A DNA stretch of 64,000 bases, from contig CAJFCV020000006.1 in the NCBI GenBank assembly GCA_904066235.2, positions 9,858,001 to 9,922,000 of the forward strand, given 5' to 3'. Below are positions 43,309-55,900 of this stretch, in pieces. How positions within the stretch are numbered: position 1 is the first letter of the stretch; every line of letters starts with the position of its first letter. The notes beneath the pieces were generated by a model. The model made no database searches. It was not told the DNA's origin and saw only the letters and a list, made by a program, of their open reading frames with translations. The position numbers and the translations under genes were made by a program. The DNA comes from Bursaphelenchus xylophilus. Its lineage: Eukaryota; Nematoda; Chromadorea; Rhabditida; Aphelenchoididae.

Positions 43309-44126
43309 CCTCCGCATCGGCAGCCAGAACACAAATTCTTTCAGCTGATACGTGTCCAGCATGGAGAAAGTGCACGAATTTTGGGTATTTTTTCAAGTTC
43401 TTCGAGGCAAGCTAAGCAGAAACTGGTCGCCCAGCTCTTAAACAGTCTTGCGGGTACTCCTGGGATGGTCTTTTTGCGGTTTCGGGCCCCTTTTTCGCCG
43501 ACATCCAGAAGAGTCACTGTGTCATATTCTGTCCATCTTTTGCGCTCTTTACCGTTTACGCAGCGATTTTAGTAACCTCTATTTTTTATCAAATTTTTTG
43601 AATTTTTCGATTTTTTATCCAAAATTACTGAATTTTATTGGGTTGTCAAGTGGAATATGCTTTTTTAGAGTGTTTGTGAAGGTTTTGGATATGAATTTCT
43701 GAAAAAAGAAGAAAAATTTATATTATACTTGACATACTTGATGACCCATAACCCCCCGAATTGTCACATATGTCCAATGTTCACTAATCTCATCGTTTGT
43801 CTTCTAATATTGTACATATCTACTTCCAATGAGTATGGTCGACAGCCCACAACATTATTTACATTCCCAATTTTTAAACTTTTTCTCATCATATTTTTTC
43901 TTTTCAAAAGTTGAATAAATTGTTATATTATTGAGCAACTGGAAAGATGATGAGTGTATGAGTGATGTAGAAGTGTGTTTTTTCGTATTTTACCGGCTTT
44001 ACGTTCAGTTTTATACGATGAAAAAATCCAATAAAATTTGTGACATTTCGTCAAAAATTTTTAAATTGTGGTGTTTTGCCCGGAAAGCGGGAAATATTGG
44101 GTCAAATATGTTGAAGACAACTAAGA

Positions 44127-44448
44127 GATTATTCGGGGCTAAGGTAGTACAGCCCCCCAGTCCAGTTTAGCCCCCCATGACCCAGTACAACCCCCCTCGT
44201 CCATTCTGAACCCCAAAATTTATTTCAAAGAATTAGTCCAAGTTGTATGGTCCAGCACAAGCCCCCTACGTTTTAGATCAAGCCCCCTCCGTTTTAGAAA
44301 AAGCCCCTTACGTTTTAGGTCAAACCCCCACTTACATTTTTTGTGTATTATTCTAATTTGTTCATTATGTGGGGTGTGAAACGGGCAAAACAGTGGGGGT
44401 TTGAACTACCTTTCGTGGGAGGCTCAACTACCGAAGCCCCGATTATTC
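44127..44448. mobile_element. hAT-type MITE with 8-bp target duplication
   Basis: The element (44135-44440) starts GGGGCTAAGGTAGTACAG and ends CAACTACCGAAGCCCC. It is flanked by the 8-bp direct repeat GATTATTC at 44127-44134 and 44441-44448. Tandem AGCCCCC(T/C)ACGTTTTAG motifs lie inside. It is non-coding. Confidence 0.85.
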
Positions 44449-45175
44449 ATTTAACTAAGCAATCATTCATTTATCATAAAATCGACCATTATATTATCCA
44501 TGATCATCATGTGTAATATCACGTCAAAGATTTATATAGAGACGGTTGCCAAATGCTGATTAAGCCTTTTTCCGATCCATTGTCTCTCTTCTTTCGATTC
44601 GTTACAAAGAAAGCAAAAACCGAGCATCTTTTGTTTTTTAATTTTTTTGTGAACTGGCCAAATAGGCCACATAGTCGAGAGAAGCAGCCAAATCCTGCTG
44701 CTGATCGAATAATCGATTGATTTCGTCTACCTACCACACTATTAAAATAAATTTAGCTAGAAATTTTCGAGAAATTTGCCCTTTTCTTATATTATACTAG
44801 ATGAAACTGAAGAGAATTATGGAAAAGGTAGGCCTAATATGAAAAATGTTAACCTCATCAAATGGCAAAAATTCTCGGCCTATTTTACCTTTCTTACACG
44901 GTTTGCAAATCGCGACTTGAAGGATTTGTCACCGTATTTTATCCTTCTTTTTGGCATTCTGTTTTATCGCGGACAAGTAAAAATTTAAATTTTTGAACTT
45001 TAAAATTTCCAATTCTTATTTTTGCATTTAATAGTGTTGGCGCTCGGCTAAATGTTACTAGGAAGAGGTCGGCCCGGCCCCGGCCCCCTTCAAATTTTCT
45101 CGGCCCGCCGGGCCGGGGGCCGATAGGGGGCCGAACTGTAAATATAAATACTGCGTTCATTGCGAGATATAACAC

Positions 45176-45492
45176 ATTTTTTTGGGTCTTTGGTAGTTCA
45201 GCTCCCCGCGAAAGGTAGTTCAAACCCCCACTGTTTTGCCCATTTCACACCCACCGTAATTAAAAAATTACAATTATACAAAAAATGCAAATTAGAGTAA
45301 AATGACCCCAGGCGTTTTAGTTCAAAGCCCCAGTTACCGTCCAAATTCGTTTTTGTGGTTCAGGCAACGATGATCGTTGCCGAGAGAACCCAATCCCGAG
45401 TAGGCGCTTCAGATTGGATGAGGGGGTTTATACTGGGTCCAGAGGGGCTGAACTGGGCTGGCGAGTTGTACTACCTTAGTCCCCATTTTTTT
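45176..45492. mobile_element. hAT-type MITE, inverted relative of 44135, with 8-bp duplication
   Basis: The element (45184-45484) starts GGGTCTTTGGTAGTTCAG and ends TGTACTACCTTAGTCCCC. The 8-bp ATTTTTTT flanks both sides (45176-45183 and 45485-45492). The interior shares GTTCAAACCCCCACTGTTTT with the first copy in the opposite sense. Confidence 0.8.
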
Positions 45493-45644
45493 GTTATAAC
45501 AACAATAACAATAAATTTTTGAAACAAAAAATTACCAACCATTGCCTAAAGTACTTCAAAAAACCCAATCGGTTCTTGGCTCTGCGTTTTATTTTTATTG
45601 GCAACCCTAATTTTCGCTTTGAGACTGAGAATTTTAGTCATTGG

Positions 45645-45775
45645 GGGCCGATTGGGGGCCTGGCGGGGGCCCCCGGTCGGCCCGGCCCGGGGGCCGGAAG
45701 AGCTCGGCCCGGCCCCGGGGCCTTTAAAACTCGTTCGGCCGGCCCAGGGGCTGGGCCGGGCCGGCCCGGCCCACT
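45645..45775. repeat. GGCCCGGCC-rich GC island
   Basis: About 130 bases are almost pure G and C, built from GGCCCGGCC and GGGGGCC units, in an AT-rich setting. A second block of the same kind at about 45058-45135 is in the inverted order. The pair may be the ends of another element. Confidence 0.6.
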
Positions 45776-46030
45776 AGCCATGTCTATCTTACACTTGATC
45801 AGCAAAATTTTGATAGAAAATTTTTTATGTCCAAAACGTTTTGCGCATTTTCGGCGAAATAGAGGGTTTGCGCTTCATTTTGCCTCAAGCTATTCTAAAA
45901 ACCTCAAAAATTTGCATAAATCCACGTGAATTTGCACAAAGAAAGAGTTGACCCGAAATCGCGTGTCAACTCTTTCTTTCCGTCGATTCTGTGGTCGAAA
46001 ATACGAAATTCTCCATCCACTTTCCAGCCA

Positions 46031-49000
46031 ATGGACCCGATTGTGTGCCAGTGGTCCGAGTGTGGGATTGTGGTCGCCGGCTCCGCAGATCTCGACTTCC
46101 ATTGGCTTCAGCATCTCATCGAAGACCCGGTTTCTTGCCTCTGGGCCAACTGTTTCCACGTTTTCCCCGCGCGCCAATCAATCGAAGGCAAAATGTTCCA
46201 CCTTCGACAAGCCCACACCTCCCATCGACCTTTCGAGTGCGATAAATGCGAAAGGAAGTACGTAGCGGAGTCGTTTTTGGAGCTACATAAATTTCGGATT
46301 CATGACCAAAAGAAGGCAAGTGTAATATCCGATTTATGAGCTGTTTTTAGAACCTTTGTCTCTGCCCCTTCTTGGATTGCAATTTCAACAGCGAGGAGCT
46401 GCTGGATTTGTCAGGACATTGCATCGCAGTGCATGGAGCGGAAGGCTTGAAAAGCTTGGTCAAAATCTTGGATGGGGTAAGATAATTTCGTTATTTCTTT
46501 TATATTTTAGGCGAAATATGAAGTTTTAGCTGAAAATGGATTAGTTGAGATTTTCATCAACTAGAAGGCGCTAATTTCACTGTTTACACGTCAATTTTTG
46601 CATTTTTTTTGACCATCTGATGTCTAGTGCAATGTCGGCTGTATTTGCGTAATCTTGCATGTAATTTTGCGAGATTTTGTTTTCATTATCTGCGATGCTA
46701 TAGAAACTTGCAATTCGAATCGAAAATCTCCAGGTTTTTCTACATCTACCCTACGAAAAATCAATTCCCGTATGACCATCTACTACAATATAAAACCGGC
46801 TTTAAAATGCTTGTTTTTGTTAAGGTTCTGTTAGATGTCTGCTTCTTATACTGTGAATTGCATAGGCGTTCATTTAGGAAACGTTTTTGCTTTATTTGGC
46901 TGTTTTCTTTGATAGTTTAATTCAGCTGACCTACTACAATATAATTTGTTGCTTTTTCCAGAACCCAGCCGATCTCCTTTTCCCCAATGACATTGATAGA
47001 TCGATGCAATCACGTGTTCCACACCTAAAACAAATATTATTGAAGTCTCTTCTAAAGAAAACCGCCGAATTTACCCCTTCTCGTCCTATCAAGTCGGATC
47101 TAACGGATTTGCCGAATAATCTTCTTTCTGAACCCTCTACTTCAAATTCCACTAACCAGAGATACTCACCAAACCTCCATGTAGCTGATACAATCGAAAT
47201 TTCGCCATTTGAATCTCGAGAATTTAGTTTTCCAACGTCAGCTTCTGTAAGTATCATGTGTAATATAATTTTTCCCCAAATTTAGAGATTTTGGATAATA
47301 ATATCTTTGTTGTGACGCAGTATTCCCAGGGAAGTAATGTAGTTGTTATTTTCAGCCTATGTTGCCAGGAATGACCACTCCTTCATCAAGTGTAACACCA
47401 ACATTTATTCAGCCGGCAATGGCTCCGTTACCCTCGGAAGGCGTCCCTCAGAGTGTACCATTGCATAATATGGGATATTACATGCATTTCGTATGGTTTT
47501 ATCTATTATTTTTTCAATTTTTAGAGTCCCATGTTATCCATGACCTGAAATTGAAATTTCAGCTTTCAAACCCGATACTGCACCATCAGCCGGCAATGGA
47601 GGCGTCGGCTAGTTTGTCAGTACCTCAACAGTTATATCCCCCACCAATTCAACATCCTGATCCTCATTTCCAACCAGTTCTGAGCGTCCCAAACTATGGT
47701 CCTCCGATGGCCCAAACCGAAAGCACCCCATCGTTGACTCCTTCCGTCATATCGATCCCCGTGGAAAAGAATGGGCCTTACAATGTGTGTAAGGTCGATC
47801 TAAGCCATAGCCATCGAGTTATTCACAAGGTAAGGCATCAAAATGTCTAGTATAATATAGGTAAAAAAGATTGGAAAATGAAGTGTTTGTGGGGAAAATA
47901 ATGTTGGAAATAATTTAAAAAGACATGTGGGTGCTTTTCAGACCGTTCAAATCCCGTGTTCACGGATAAGTAACGCAGCAGACCCCAGAATTCAATACTC
48001 GTTCTACTGGAAATGCGAACAATTGAAGGAAAAGCAAGAGACCAGTAGAAATGTAAGTAGAAATGCTGTTATTCCTCTAATCGAATAAGTTGTGAACTTT
48101 TCTCATCATTTTGAAATTGATTTTCGGCTATTTTTGAAAAAGGTTAGGGCGCAGCTCGCGGTTTCGGAAATTGTATCGAAAATGGGAAATTTTGACGATT
48201 TAGATAGTGAAATAAACGAAATGAGTGGTGATAGTAGATTAAAGTAAGTTTAATTCTAATAATTTACAATTTGTATGGTTTTATTAAGCTCGGGCGCAGG
48301 CTGCCAGGTAAGAAATTTGTTCAAAATGAGGTGCCGATTCAAAACATCGTATTTTACTTTTTTATTAGACCGTTTAGAGATGTTAGTAATGCATACTTCA
48401 TGGTCTGGTCTGCAGAGGCAGAACACTGAAATTTTTTATATTGAACTAGACATTTGATGGTAAAAAATCGGAGATTTGGGATCATAAAAGAATTATATGA
48501 GTTTTTAAAATTTTTATTGGATATAGTAATTGGTTTCAAGTAGGTTGCGTTGTTCGTTACTGTAATTAAAAAATTTTAAAAGTTTGGCGAGCTGCGCCCA
48601 CAACTAAAACTCAAACTTGCTCTAAATTTTTGATTTTTCCAATAAATGTCATCATTTCAGTTGGACCCACGGCTGAAGCGAGACCGCCCCGATTCATCGC
48701 CCTCCGGCGATCAGAAACGGCAAAGAATTTATTTCGATGCCCCTAAGGCAAGTTATCAGCCAACACACCCCTATAGGGGAAAAAGAGGCCGTCCCCGCTC
48801 TCCTCAAGGCTACAATCGAAGCGGATATCAGGGGAAACACCGAAGCTTCAGCCCGTTGGAGATTTCACCAGAGCGGCCGAAAATTTTCGAAAAGCGGCCG
48901 AAAGGCCACAAGTCCGGATTTGATGAGGAAAGTGAAGGAAATCGAGGTGACAATAGAGAACGAGCACCTAGAAGTCAGAGCAGGTCACCCAGGGATCAAA

Positions 49001-49230
49001 AATATGAGGGGAAATCGTACTATCGAGGCCAAAAAAACATCCGAAGAAGCAGTCGAGGACGGTCCGCCAGTCGCGATAGAGGTGGATACAGAGGCTACAG
49101 TAATCGCAAATTTGAGGAAACCCCCAAATTCGTCAGTAAGTACGCAAGATCCTCGGGCAAATCGGCAAATTCAAGTCCGGCCAAGAGATCTCATGGTGAA
49201 GATGGAAATTCACCAGAAAGCAATGGATAG
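46031..49230 (+). CDS. C2H2 zinc-finger protein with Arg/Ser-rich tail
   Basis: Nine exons join in phase: 46031-46315, 46351-46476, 46962-47246, 47356-47490, 47563-47829, 47942-48052, 48143-48243, 48289-48307 and 48661-49230, 632 residues. Four C2H2 units occupy the first 140 residues: CQWSEC...HWLQH, CLWANC...HLRQAH, CDKCERKYVAESFLELH..H and CLCPFLDC...HCIAVH. The first two have the long C-X4-C spacing seen in HINFP-like and GLI/ZIC-type fingers. The middle is Pro/Ser/Gln-rich. The last 190 residues are rich in Arg, Ser and Gly (RSPQGYNRSGYQGKHRSFSP), suggesting RNA or nuclear-speckle binding. Intron 1 is GC-AG (donor GCAAGT). Exon 8 is only 19 bases and is needed to keep the frame. A nuclear regulatory role is inferred. 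Confidence 0.8.
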
Positions 49231-49927
49231 CTAGGGATTTTGTGGCCGAAAATGGTATCAGAAACTAATATTTGTATCAATGAATCATATTTTGTACAGA
49301 TTTTTTATTTTGGACTTTTTTTTTTTTTTTGAAAAATTTGGAATTTTATGTTTTTTTCGAAAAATTCAAAAATTTTTATGGTGAATTTGAATGTTTTTTA
49401 ACTCGAAATTGAATTTACGGGTGGCCTATGACCTGAAGAGCTGGATTTTAGAAAGTTTCAACGATTTTTTGAAGGAAAATTTTTGAAAATTTGGACTTTT
49501 ATCAGATTTTTTGCTCTCTTATGTAATTACAATGTACTTCATTTAATTTTCATCCATCTCTGACGTTGTTTTCTATATTTTTTTGGGGAATTTTGAATTT
49601 TTTGTTGCTAATTGTTACACTAAGTTAATATTATTAATATTACACTCATTTATTAATAAATCGACGTTCGTTATGAGGGGTTTCGAGTGGGAGTTAGCAC
49701 GAATAACAATATGAATAACTAAAATTTCGGAAAAAAGTACTGTAATTTCTGATATAATTAGGGGGTTTTCGCTATAAACAAACTACCAAAAACATCACAC
49801 AAACAACCTTGAGATTCGCAATGGCCAAAAAATCGCATTTTTGAAAACAATTTACAATTATTGCATAGCAATTTTGCCAAAAATTAAAAAAATTTTTTTT
49901 TGGCAAATTTGCTTTTCAATTAAGATA
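49231..49927. other. convergent 3' region between zinc-finger and dystrophin-type genes
   Basis: AT-rich 3' UTR sequence for both genes. An AATAAA occurs near 49654. I see no other feature. Confidence 0.4.
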
Positions 49928-52900
49928 TTAGATCCGAGAGTGTTCCGTGGCCAAATTGAGCATACAAGCGACGGCCTGCGACAAGTCTTCGGTTTGGCCC
50001 AGCCTTTGAGTGGGCGTGGTCAGGATCTGGGAGCGGGTCGGCTGTCGGCGGACCCGGTCGTACGCCGATTTTAACATCCTGCAAAAAAAAGTGAAACATG
50101 CGCGATCGTATTTTACAATGAGAACGCAAATTTCATCCAAGAATTTTTATTTTTTCTCAAAAAAAAAATCGAAAAATCATATTCTTTGAGGAAAATTTAT
50201 ATTACACTTGACATATGGTCCTCGTATTTTACCCAAAAATGGCTTCCAAAATTCATTTCAGCTCTTTTTCTAGTCATTCAACCAAGAAAACATCCAAAAT
50301 TCCCTATTTTTTATCAAAAATTATATTACACTTGACTATAGTTCTCGTATTTTACCCAAAAATGGCTTCCAAAATTCATTTCAGCTCTTTTTCTAGTCAT
50401 TCAACCAAGAAAACATCCAAAATTCCCTATTTTTTATCAAAAATTATATTACACTTGACTATAGTTCTCGTATTTTACCCAAAAATGGCTTCCAAGATTC
50501 ATTTCAGCTCTTTCGTTAGTCATTTAACCCATAAAGCCTCCAAAATTCCCAACTTTTTATCAAAAATTATATTACACTTGACCTATAGTCCTCTTATTTT
50601 ACCCGAAAAAGGCTTCCAAGATTCATTTCACAAGGAAAGTACTTTTATGGGGGCTCCTACTTTTTGACGGGACATATCTCAAAAAATCAGAAAAAATGTG
50701 CTGATCAAGGATATATAAATCTTAGCTTCCCATTTTAGGTTTTTAGGGGTGAAAACTCAGTCGGAAGATGACTTAAAGTCCTATATAAACCCCTTTTCGC
50801 TCAATTTTTCACAGGTTTACAATTTTTATTTTGGCTTAGAATGATGTTTATTGAGTTTCTAAGACGTAATAAATCAGGTTTGGCACAAAAATTTATTTTT
50901 CAGACCTTCAACTTTTTTTAAAAAGTTACTTCGGCCCAAAAGGGAAATCGAACCCGTGCGGCGTCCTCCCTCTTGATTCCAAAGCTACGGCACTAACCAC
51001 TCGGCCACACCGCTCTCTTCCGAAGGAGGAGACCGACTGCGCTTTTTATCGTTTCGAATGCCTGCGCCTTTTGTAGAGAAATTAAGCCAGTTTTTGGGCA
51101 TTTTCACCCCTAAAAACCTAAAATGGGCAGCTAAGATTTATATATCCTTGATCAGCACATTTTTTCTGATTTTTTGAGATATGTCCCGTCAAAAAGTAGG
51201 AGCCCCATAAAAGTACTTTCCTTGTCAGACTTTTTTCTATTCATTTAACCCATAAAACCTCCAAAATTCCCAACTTTTTATCAAAAATTATATTACACTT
51301 GACCTATATATAGGTCAAGTGCTATAGTCCTCTTATTTTACCCGAAAAAGGCTTCCAAAATTCATTTCACAGCTTTTTCTCCCTATCAAACCTAATTTTT
51401 TCGTCAAAAATCCCCACAAAAATTCCAAAAAAACCTCATTTTTCCCCCAAAACTTACTCATTTTCTGTCTGAAGAACCCTGATCAGATTTCCCAAATCAT
51501 CCGGAGTGGCTTCTCTGCACAGTGAATCGCTGTCTCGTTTCCTAAATTCCGGTGTCAGATGGATTTGAAGGGGGGTTTGGCGCTGTGGGATTGGTGGTGG
51601 AGTGACCTTATCATAGACAAACACCTCGTCAATGGTCTCGTTTTTGTGGTCCGGCTCGTCGGTAAAGGTGGCCGGGCTCACCGTAACATAGCCCACGCGA
51701 CCGGTCGACCGTCGGCGCATCTTATTGTGGACGAATTGCGTGAAATCACGGACATTATCCAGTGCGTTCGTCTGGAATACGATAAAATTAGATCAAAAGA
51801 GAAGATTGCACAGTGCAAAAACAAAAAACTTTTCCTGCACAGTGCACTCAATCCAAAACTTTACTCCGCACAGTGCAAAAAATAAAAATCCAAAAAAATA
51901 ATTGCACAGCGCGAGAAATCTTCAAAACTTTATTCGCACCGTGCAAACACGACAAATTTTCATTTTGCACTGTGCAAAACAAAAACTTTTGTCTGCACAG
52001 TGCATTCAACCCGAAACTTTATTTTGCACAGTGCAAATACAGGGTGTTTCAAGAAATTTGGCAGAAACTAGTTGCGAATATTTTTGAGCTCTTGCTAGTT
52101 ATCGCAGAAATTCTTTTTGTTTCTGAAACTTGACAGCGGGCGGTTTTGTACTGAACAAAAAAAAATTTTTTTCGTCGGCGGAGAGGCCAGTTCTCGGCGG
52201 AGGCATTTGGGGCCTTTTTTAAAAATCACACCTTATTACGCTTTTTCAAAAGTGCAGACACATTTTGTCGTGGGCCGCACCGTGCACAAAACTCCCTTTT
52301 GCGGGGTGCATTTTGACCTTTTGCACTGTGCAACCGGATATCGCTGCGACGCAAGCTTTTCTCAACGGAGCCGGCGCGAATTTTTTGAAATTGCACAGTG
52401 CAAAATGTTTCGAATCGGATCGCGTCGCGCGGGGAACGCGAAACTTGCACTGTGCGGTGCAAAAAAAGCCGGAAAATGTGTCTGCACTTTTGAAAAAGCG
52501 TAATATTACATCGTGGAAACTCTGTTACAGTGGCCAAAATCATGTTTACGTTAAACCTCCGTGGATTTTGCGGTATGCTTTTTTTGCGTTTTCGATTTTA
52601 CGCAACATCCGCGGAGGCGCGACGGAGACCGCAGATTTCGGCGGACTTTGTTTTGGGCCCTCGGTTTTTGCAAATCCATGTTGAAAAAAAGGTTGGGGCG
52701 ATTTTTTGTTGTCATCCGATGCACAGAGGGCAAAAATTTTGTACTTTTTTCCCCTGGCGGAGGATTCGGCGGAGGCTTTCTCAAAGGGTCAAAACAAAAT
52801 TTTGACTCTTTTGATAAAGCCTCCGCCGAAACCTCCGCCGATGTGTCCGCCGGATCAAAAAATAAGAAAAATGGTGTTGCTGTGATGGATTCTTGTAGCT

Positions 52901-55900
52901 GAGTTTTTTCCCGGACTCCTAAGACTGTTCTGACCCTTTGGTAAAGCCTCCGCCGAATCCTCCGCCGGGGGAAAAAACTGCGAAATTTTTGCATCTGTGC
53001 ATCGGGTGACAACAAAAAATCACCCCACACTTTTTTCCAACCTGAATTGAATGATCCAAAGGCTCAAAACGACGTCCGCCGAAACCTGAGGTCTCCGCCG
53101 TGCCTCCGCGGATGAGCGAAAATCGAAAACAAAAAAAGCATACCGCAAAATCCACGGAGGTTTAACGTAAACATGATTTTGGCCACTGTAACAGAGTTTC
53201 CACGATGTAATAAGGTGTGATTTTTAAAAAAGGCCCCAAATGCCTCCGCCGAGAACTGGCCTCTCCGCCGACGAAAAAAATTTTTTTTGTTCAGTACAAA
53301 ACCGCCCGCTGTCAAGTTTCAGAAACAAAAAGAATTTCTGCGATAACTAGCAAGAGCTCAAAAATATTCGCAACTAGTTTCTGCCAAATTTCTTGAAACA
53401 CCCTGTAATAAAAACCCCAAAAAAATTACTGCACAGTGCGGGAAATTGTTCAAAACTTTATTCGCACCGTGCAATCCCCAACGTTTCGTTTCCGCACCGT
53501 GCAAAATCAAAAAAAAGAAGGTTTTTTCGCACAGTGCAAAGCAAAAAGTCTGTCGCACGGTGCAAGACGAAAAATCCTCAAAATTGTTCTTTGCACAGTG
53601 CAAATTCTCAACTTTCTTTTCCGCACCGTGCAAAGAAAAAAGTCTGTCGCACGGTGCAAACAAAAATTCTCAAAACTATTCTTCGCACAGTGCAAATTCT
53701 CAACTTTCCTTTTTGGCACAGTGCAAAAAATTCCTCATTCTTCCTTTCGCACAGTGCAAATAAAAAAATTTGTCGCGCGGTGCAACCAAAAACCCCCAAA
53801 AATTTTCTTCGCACAGTGCAAATTCTCTACTTTCATTTTCGCACTGTGCAAAAAAATCCTTCTTCCATTCGCACCGTGCAAACTATCAAACACCTTTCTC
53901 CGCACTGTGCGAACCCCAAACCCAACAGAAATTCTCGCCGCACCGTGCAATCACCTACCTTTTCGTAATATTCCTGTAATTCATGCTCGGGTTTGTGGCC
54001 TTTGATGGTTTTGCGCGCAAAGAAGCAGTTCTGGCACATGTCCACATTGAAGCAATGGAGGCATTTGAATCGGAGGCCCACAATCGGGTACATTTTGCAT
54101 CCCGCGCACTTGGCGTTTTTGTGTTTCGAGAACTCGGATCTGATCAAATGATGAAGAGAGCGGGCCCAGGTCAGCGTTTCCGGGTTCAGATGGGTCCATT
54201 CGAGGAACTGGTCGACTGTGACATGCTCTACTTTGAGTTGACCATTCGAATCCGCGACATGTTTGAAGAGGGAGGCCGTGGAACAAGGGGCAGATTTTAG
54301 GCCAAATCGAGAAGAATCTTCACCGACCAGTCGAGGGAACTGAAATAAAAGTTAGTTGAGAAGAAGAACAGTAAAAAATTATTTCACGGAGCAAAAAAAC
54401 TTGGATATCGTACTGTGCGCGCAGTTCATTGCACTGTGCAAACTTTGCGACAAAATTTTCTTCGTTTGCACAGTGCAAACCACAAAAAACTTTTGTCGCA
54501 GACTTTGCACAGTGCAAAACTCATTTTTCTTCTTTTCCGCACAGTGCAAACAACAAAAAATTTTGTTGCAGACTTTGCACAGTGCGAAATTCCTTTTCCT
54601 CCAGTTTGCACCGTGCAAAATACAAATCTTTTTTGCCGCAGACTTTGCACAGTGCAAATGTCGTTGTTCCTTTTTTGCACGGTGCAAAACCCTTTTTTTC
54701 TGCACAGTGCAAACAACAAAAAATTTTTGTCGCAGACCTTGCACAGTGCAAACGCCATTGTTCGGTGCAAAACGCCTTTTTCTTCTTCTTTGCACCGTGC
54801 AAATTGAAAAACTTTTTGTCGCAGACTTTGCACAGTGCGAGAATTATTTTTCTTTCTTCCGCACAGTGCAAAACTCTTTTTTCTTCTTTTCTGCACCGTG
54901 CAAATCACTCAACTTTTTGTCGCGGACTTTGCACAGTGCAAACCTTATTTTTCCTTTCTTGCACAGTGCAAAATCCCTTTCCTCCATTTTGCACAGTGCA
55001 AACTACAAAAAAACCTTGTCGCGGACCATGCACAGTGCAAATTGTCATTTTTCTTTCTTCCGCACAGTGCAAACCTCATTTTCATTCTTTTCGCACCGTG
55101 CAAACAACAAAAAAAGTTTGTCGCAGATTATGCACAGTGCGAATTTTATTTTTTATTTTTCGCACAGTGCAAAATCCCCTTCCTCCATTTTGCACAGTGC
55201 AAACAACAAAAAAACCTTGTCGCGGACCATGCACAGTGCAAATTGTAATTTTTCTTTCTTCCGCACAGTGCAAACCTCATTTTCCTTCTTTTCGCACAGT
55301 GCAAACCCCATTTTCATTCTTTTCGCACCGTGCAAAACCAATTCTTCCCCATTGCACCGTGCAAATCCCCCAATTCTCTCCAAAAACCTTCAAAATGCCT
55401 CAATTTTCCCCGTTTTTTCTGGAATTTCTTACTTTCGCGAGGTCCGTGAACATTTCCACCATTTTTTCCTTGGTTCCCTCTCCATTTTCGGTGTAAATTC
55501 CAAAGATATACCGGTATTTTTGGTCCAAATTTCCGTTCACCAGGAAGGAAAGGGCCATTTTGATGGTTCTGGCTTCGTTGGACATGGCGAGGCTCTTGAA
55601 CAGTTCGGTTGCCTTCAAGATCGCGTCTCTGACGTCCTTTATTGAGGTGGGAAAGTCGGCGTGGGCCTTTTCGAAGAGCGGTTTCAGGATTTGGAACTGC
55701 TCATCGATGCTCAGATCCCCGTGGTTCTTCAACAAAAGCTGGCGGAACAGCAAATCCACGTGGGCGAGGTCGATCAAATCAAAATTGAGGCGTTTCTGGA
55801 CCGCCCAGACCTTCATCGCGGTGCGGTAATTCGAGAATTTGATGCGATTGTAATTCCGGAGGCAATCCAGTAAATCCCTGAGGCATTCGGGCTCGAATTG

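Larger units (their letters stand above)
43309..46030. other. gene-free region with two hAT-type MITEs and GC islands
   Basis: Supported contents are the MITEs at 44135-44440 and 45184-45484 and the GC-rich blocks near 45058-45135 and 45645-45775. Frames such as 45519-45929 (+) run through the GC block and are not supported. Confidence 0.5.
50191..51400. repeat. tandem array, about 124-bp unit, interrupted by a TIR element
   Basis: The unit contains TATATTACACTTGAC, CTCGTATTTTACCCAAAAA and GGCTTCCAAAATTCATTTCA. Copies start near 50200, 50325, 50449 and 50572, and one resumes after the insert at about 51285. It lies in the last intron of the dystrophin-type gene. Neighbouring units are nearly identical, so the expansion is recent. 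Confidence 0.8.

Noticed and set aside
45519..45929. 136-codon Gly/Pro/Arg-rich frame (+)
   Set aside because: It reads through the GC island and has no independent support.
52551..53030. 159-codon frame (-) with PPPNPPPG-like sequence
   Set aside because: It lies inside the palindromic arms of the foldback. The Pro/Gly content reflects CCTCCGCCG repeats.
54356..55645. 429-codon open frame (+) rich in CTVQ and HSAN motifs
   Set aside because: It simply translates the GCACNGTGC array plus the antisense of a dystrophin exon. All frames across the arrays stay open because the dyad has no stop codon and is repeated.
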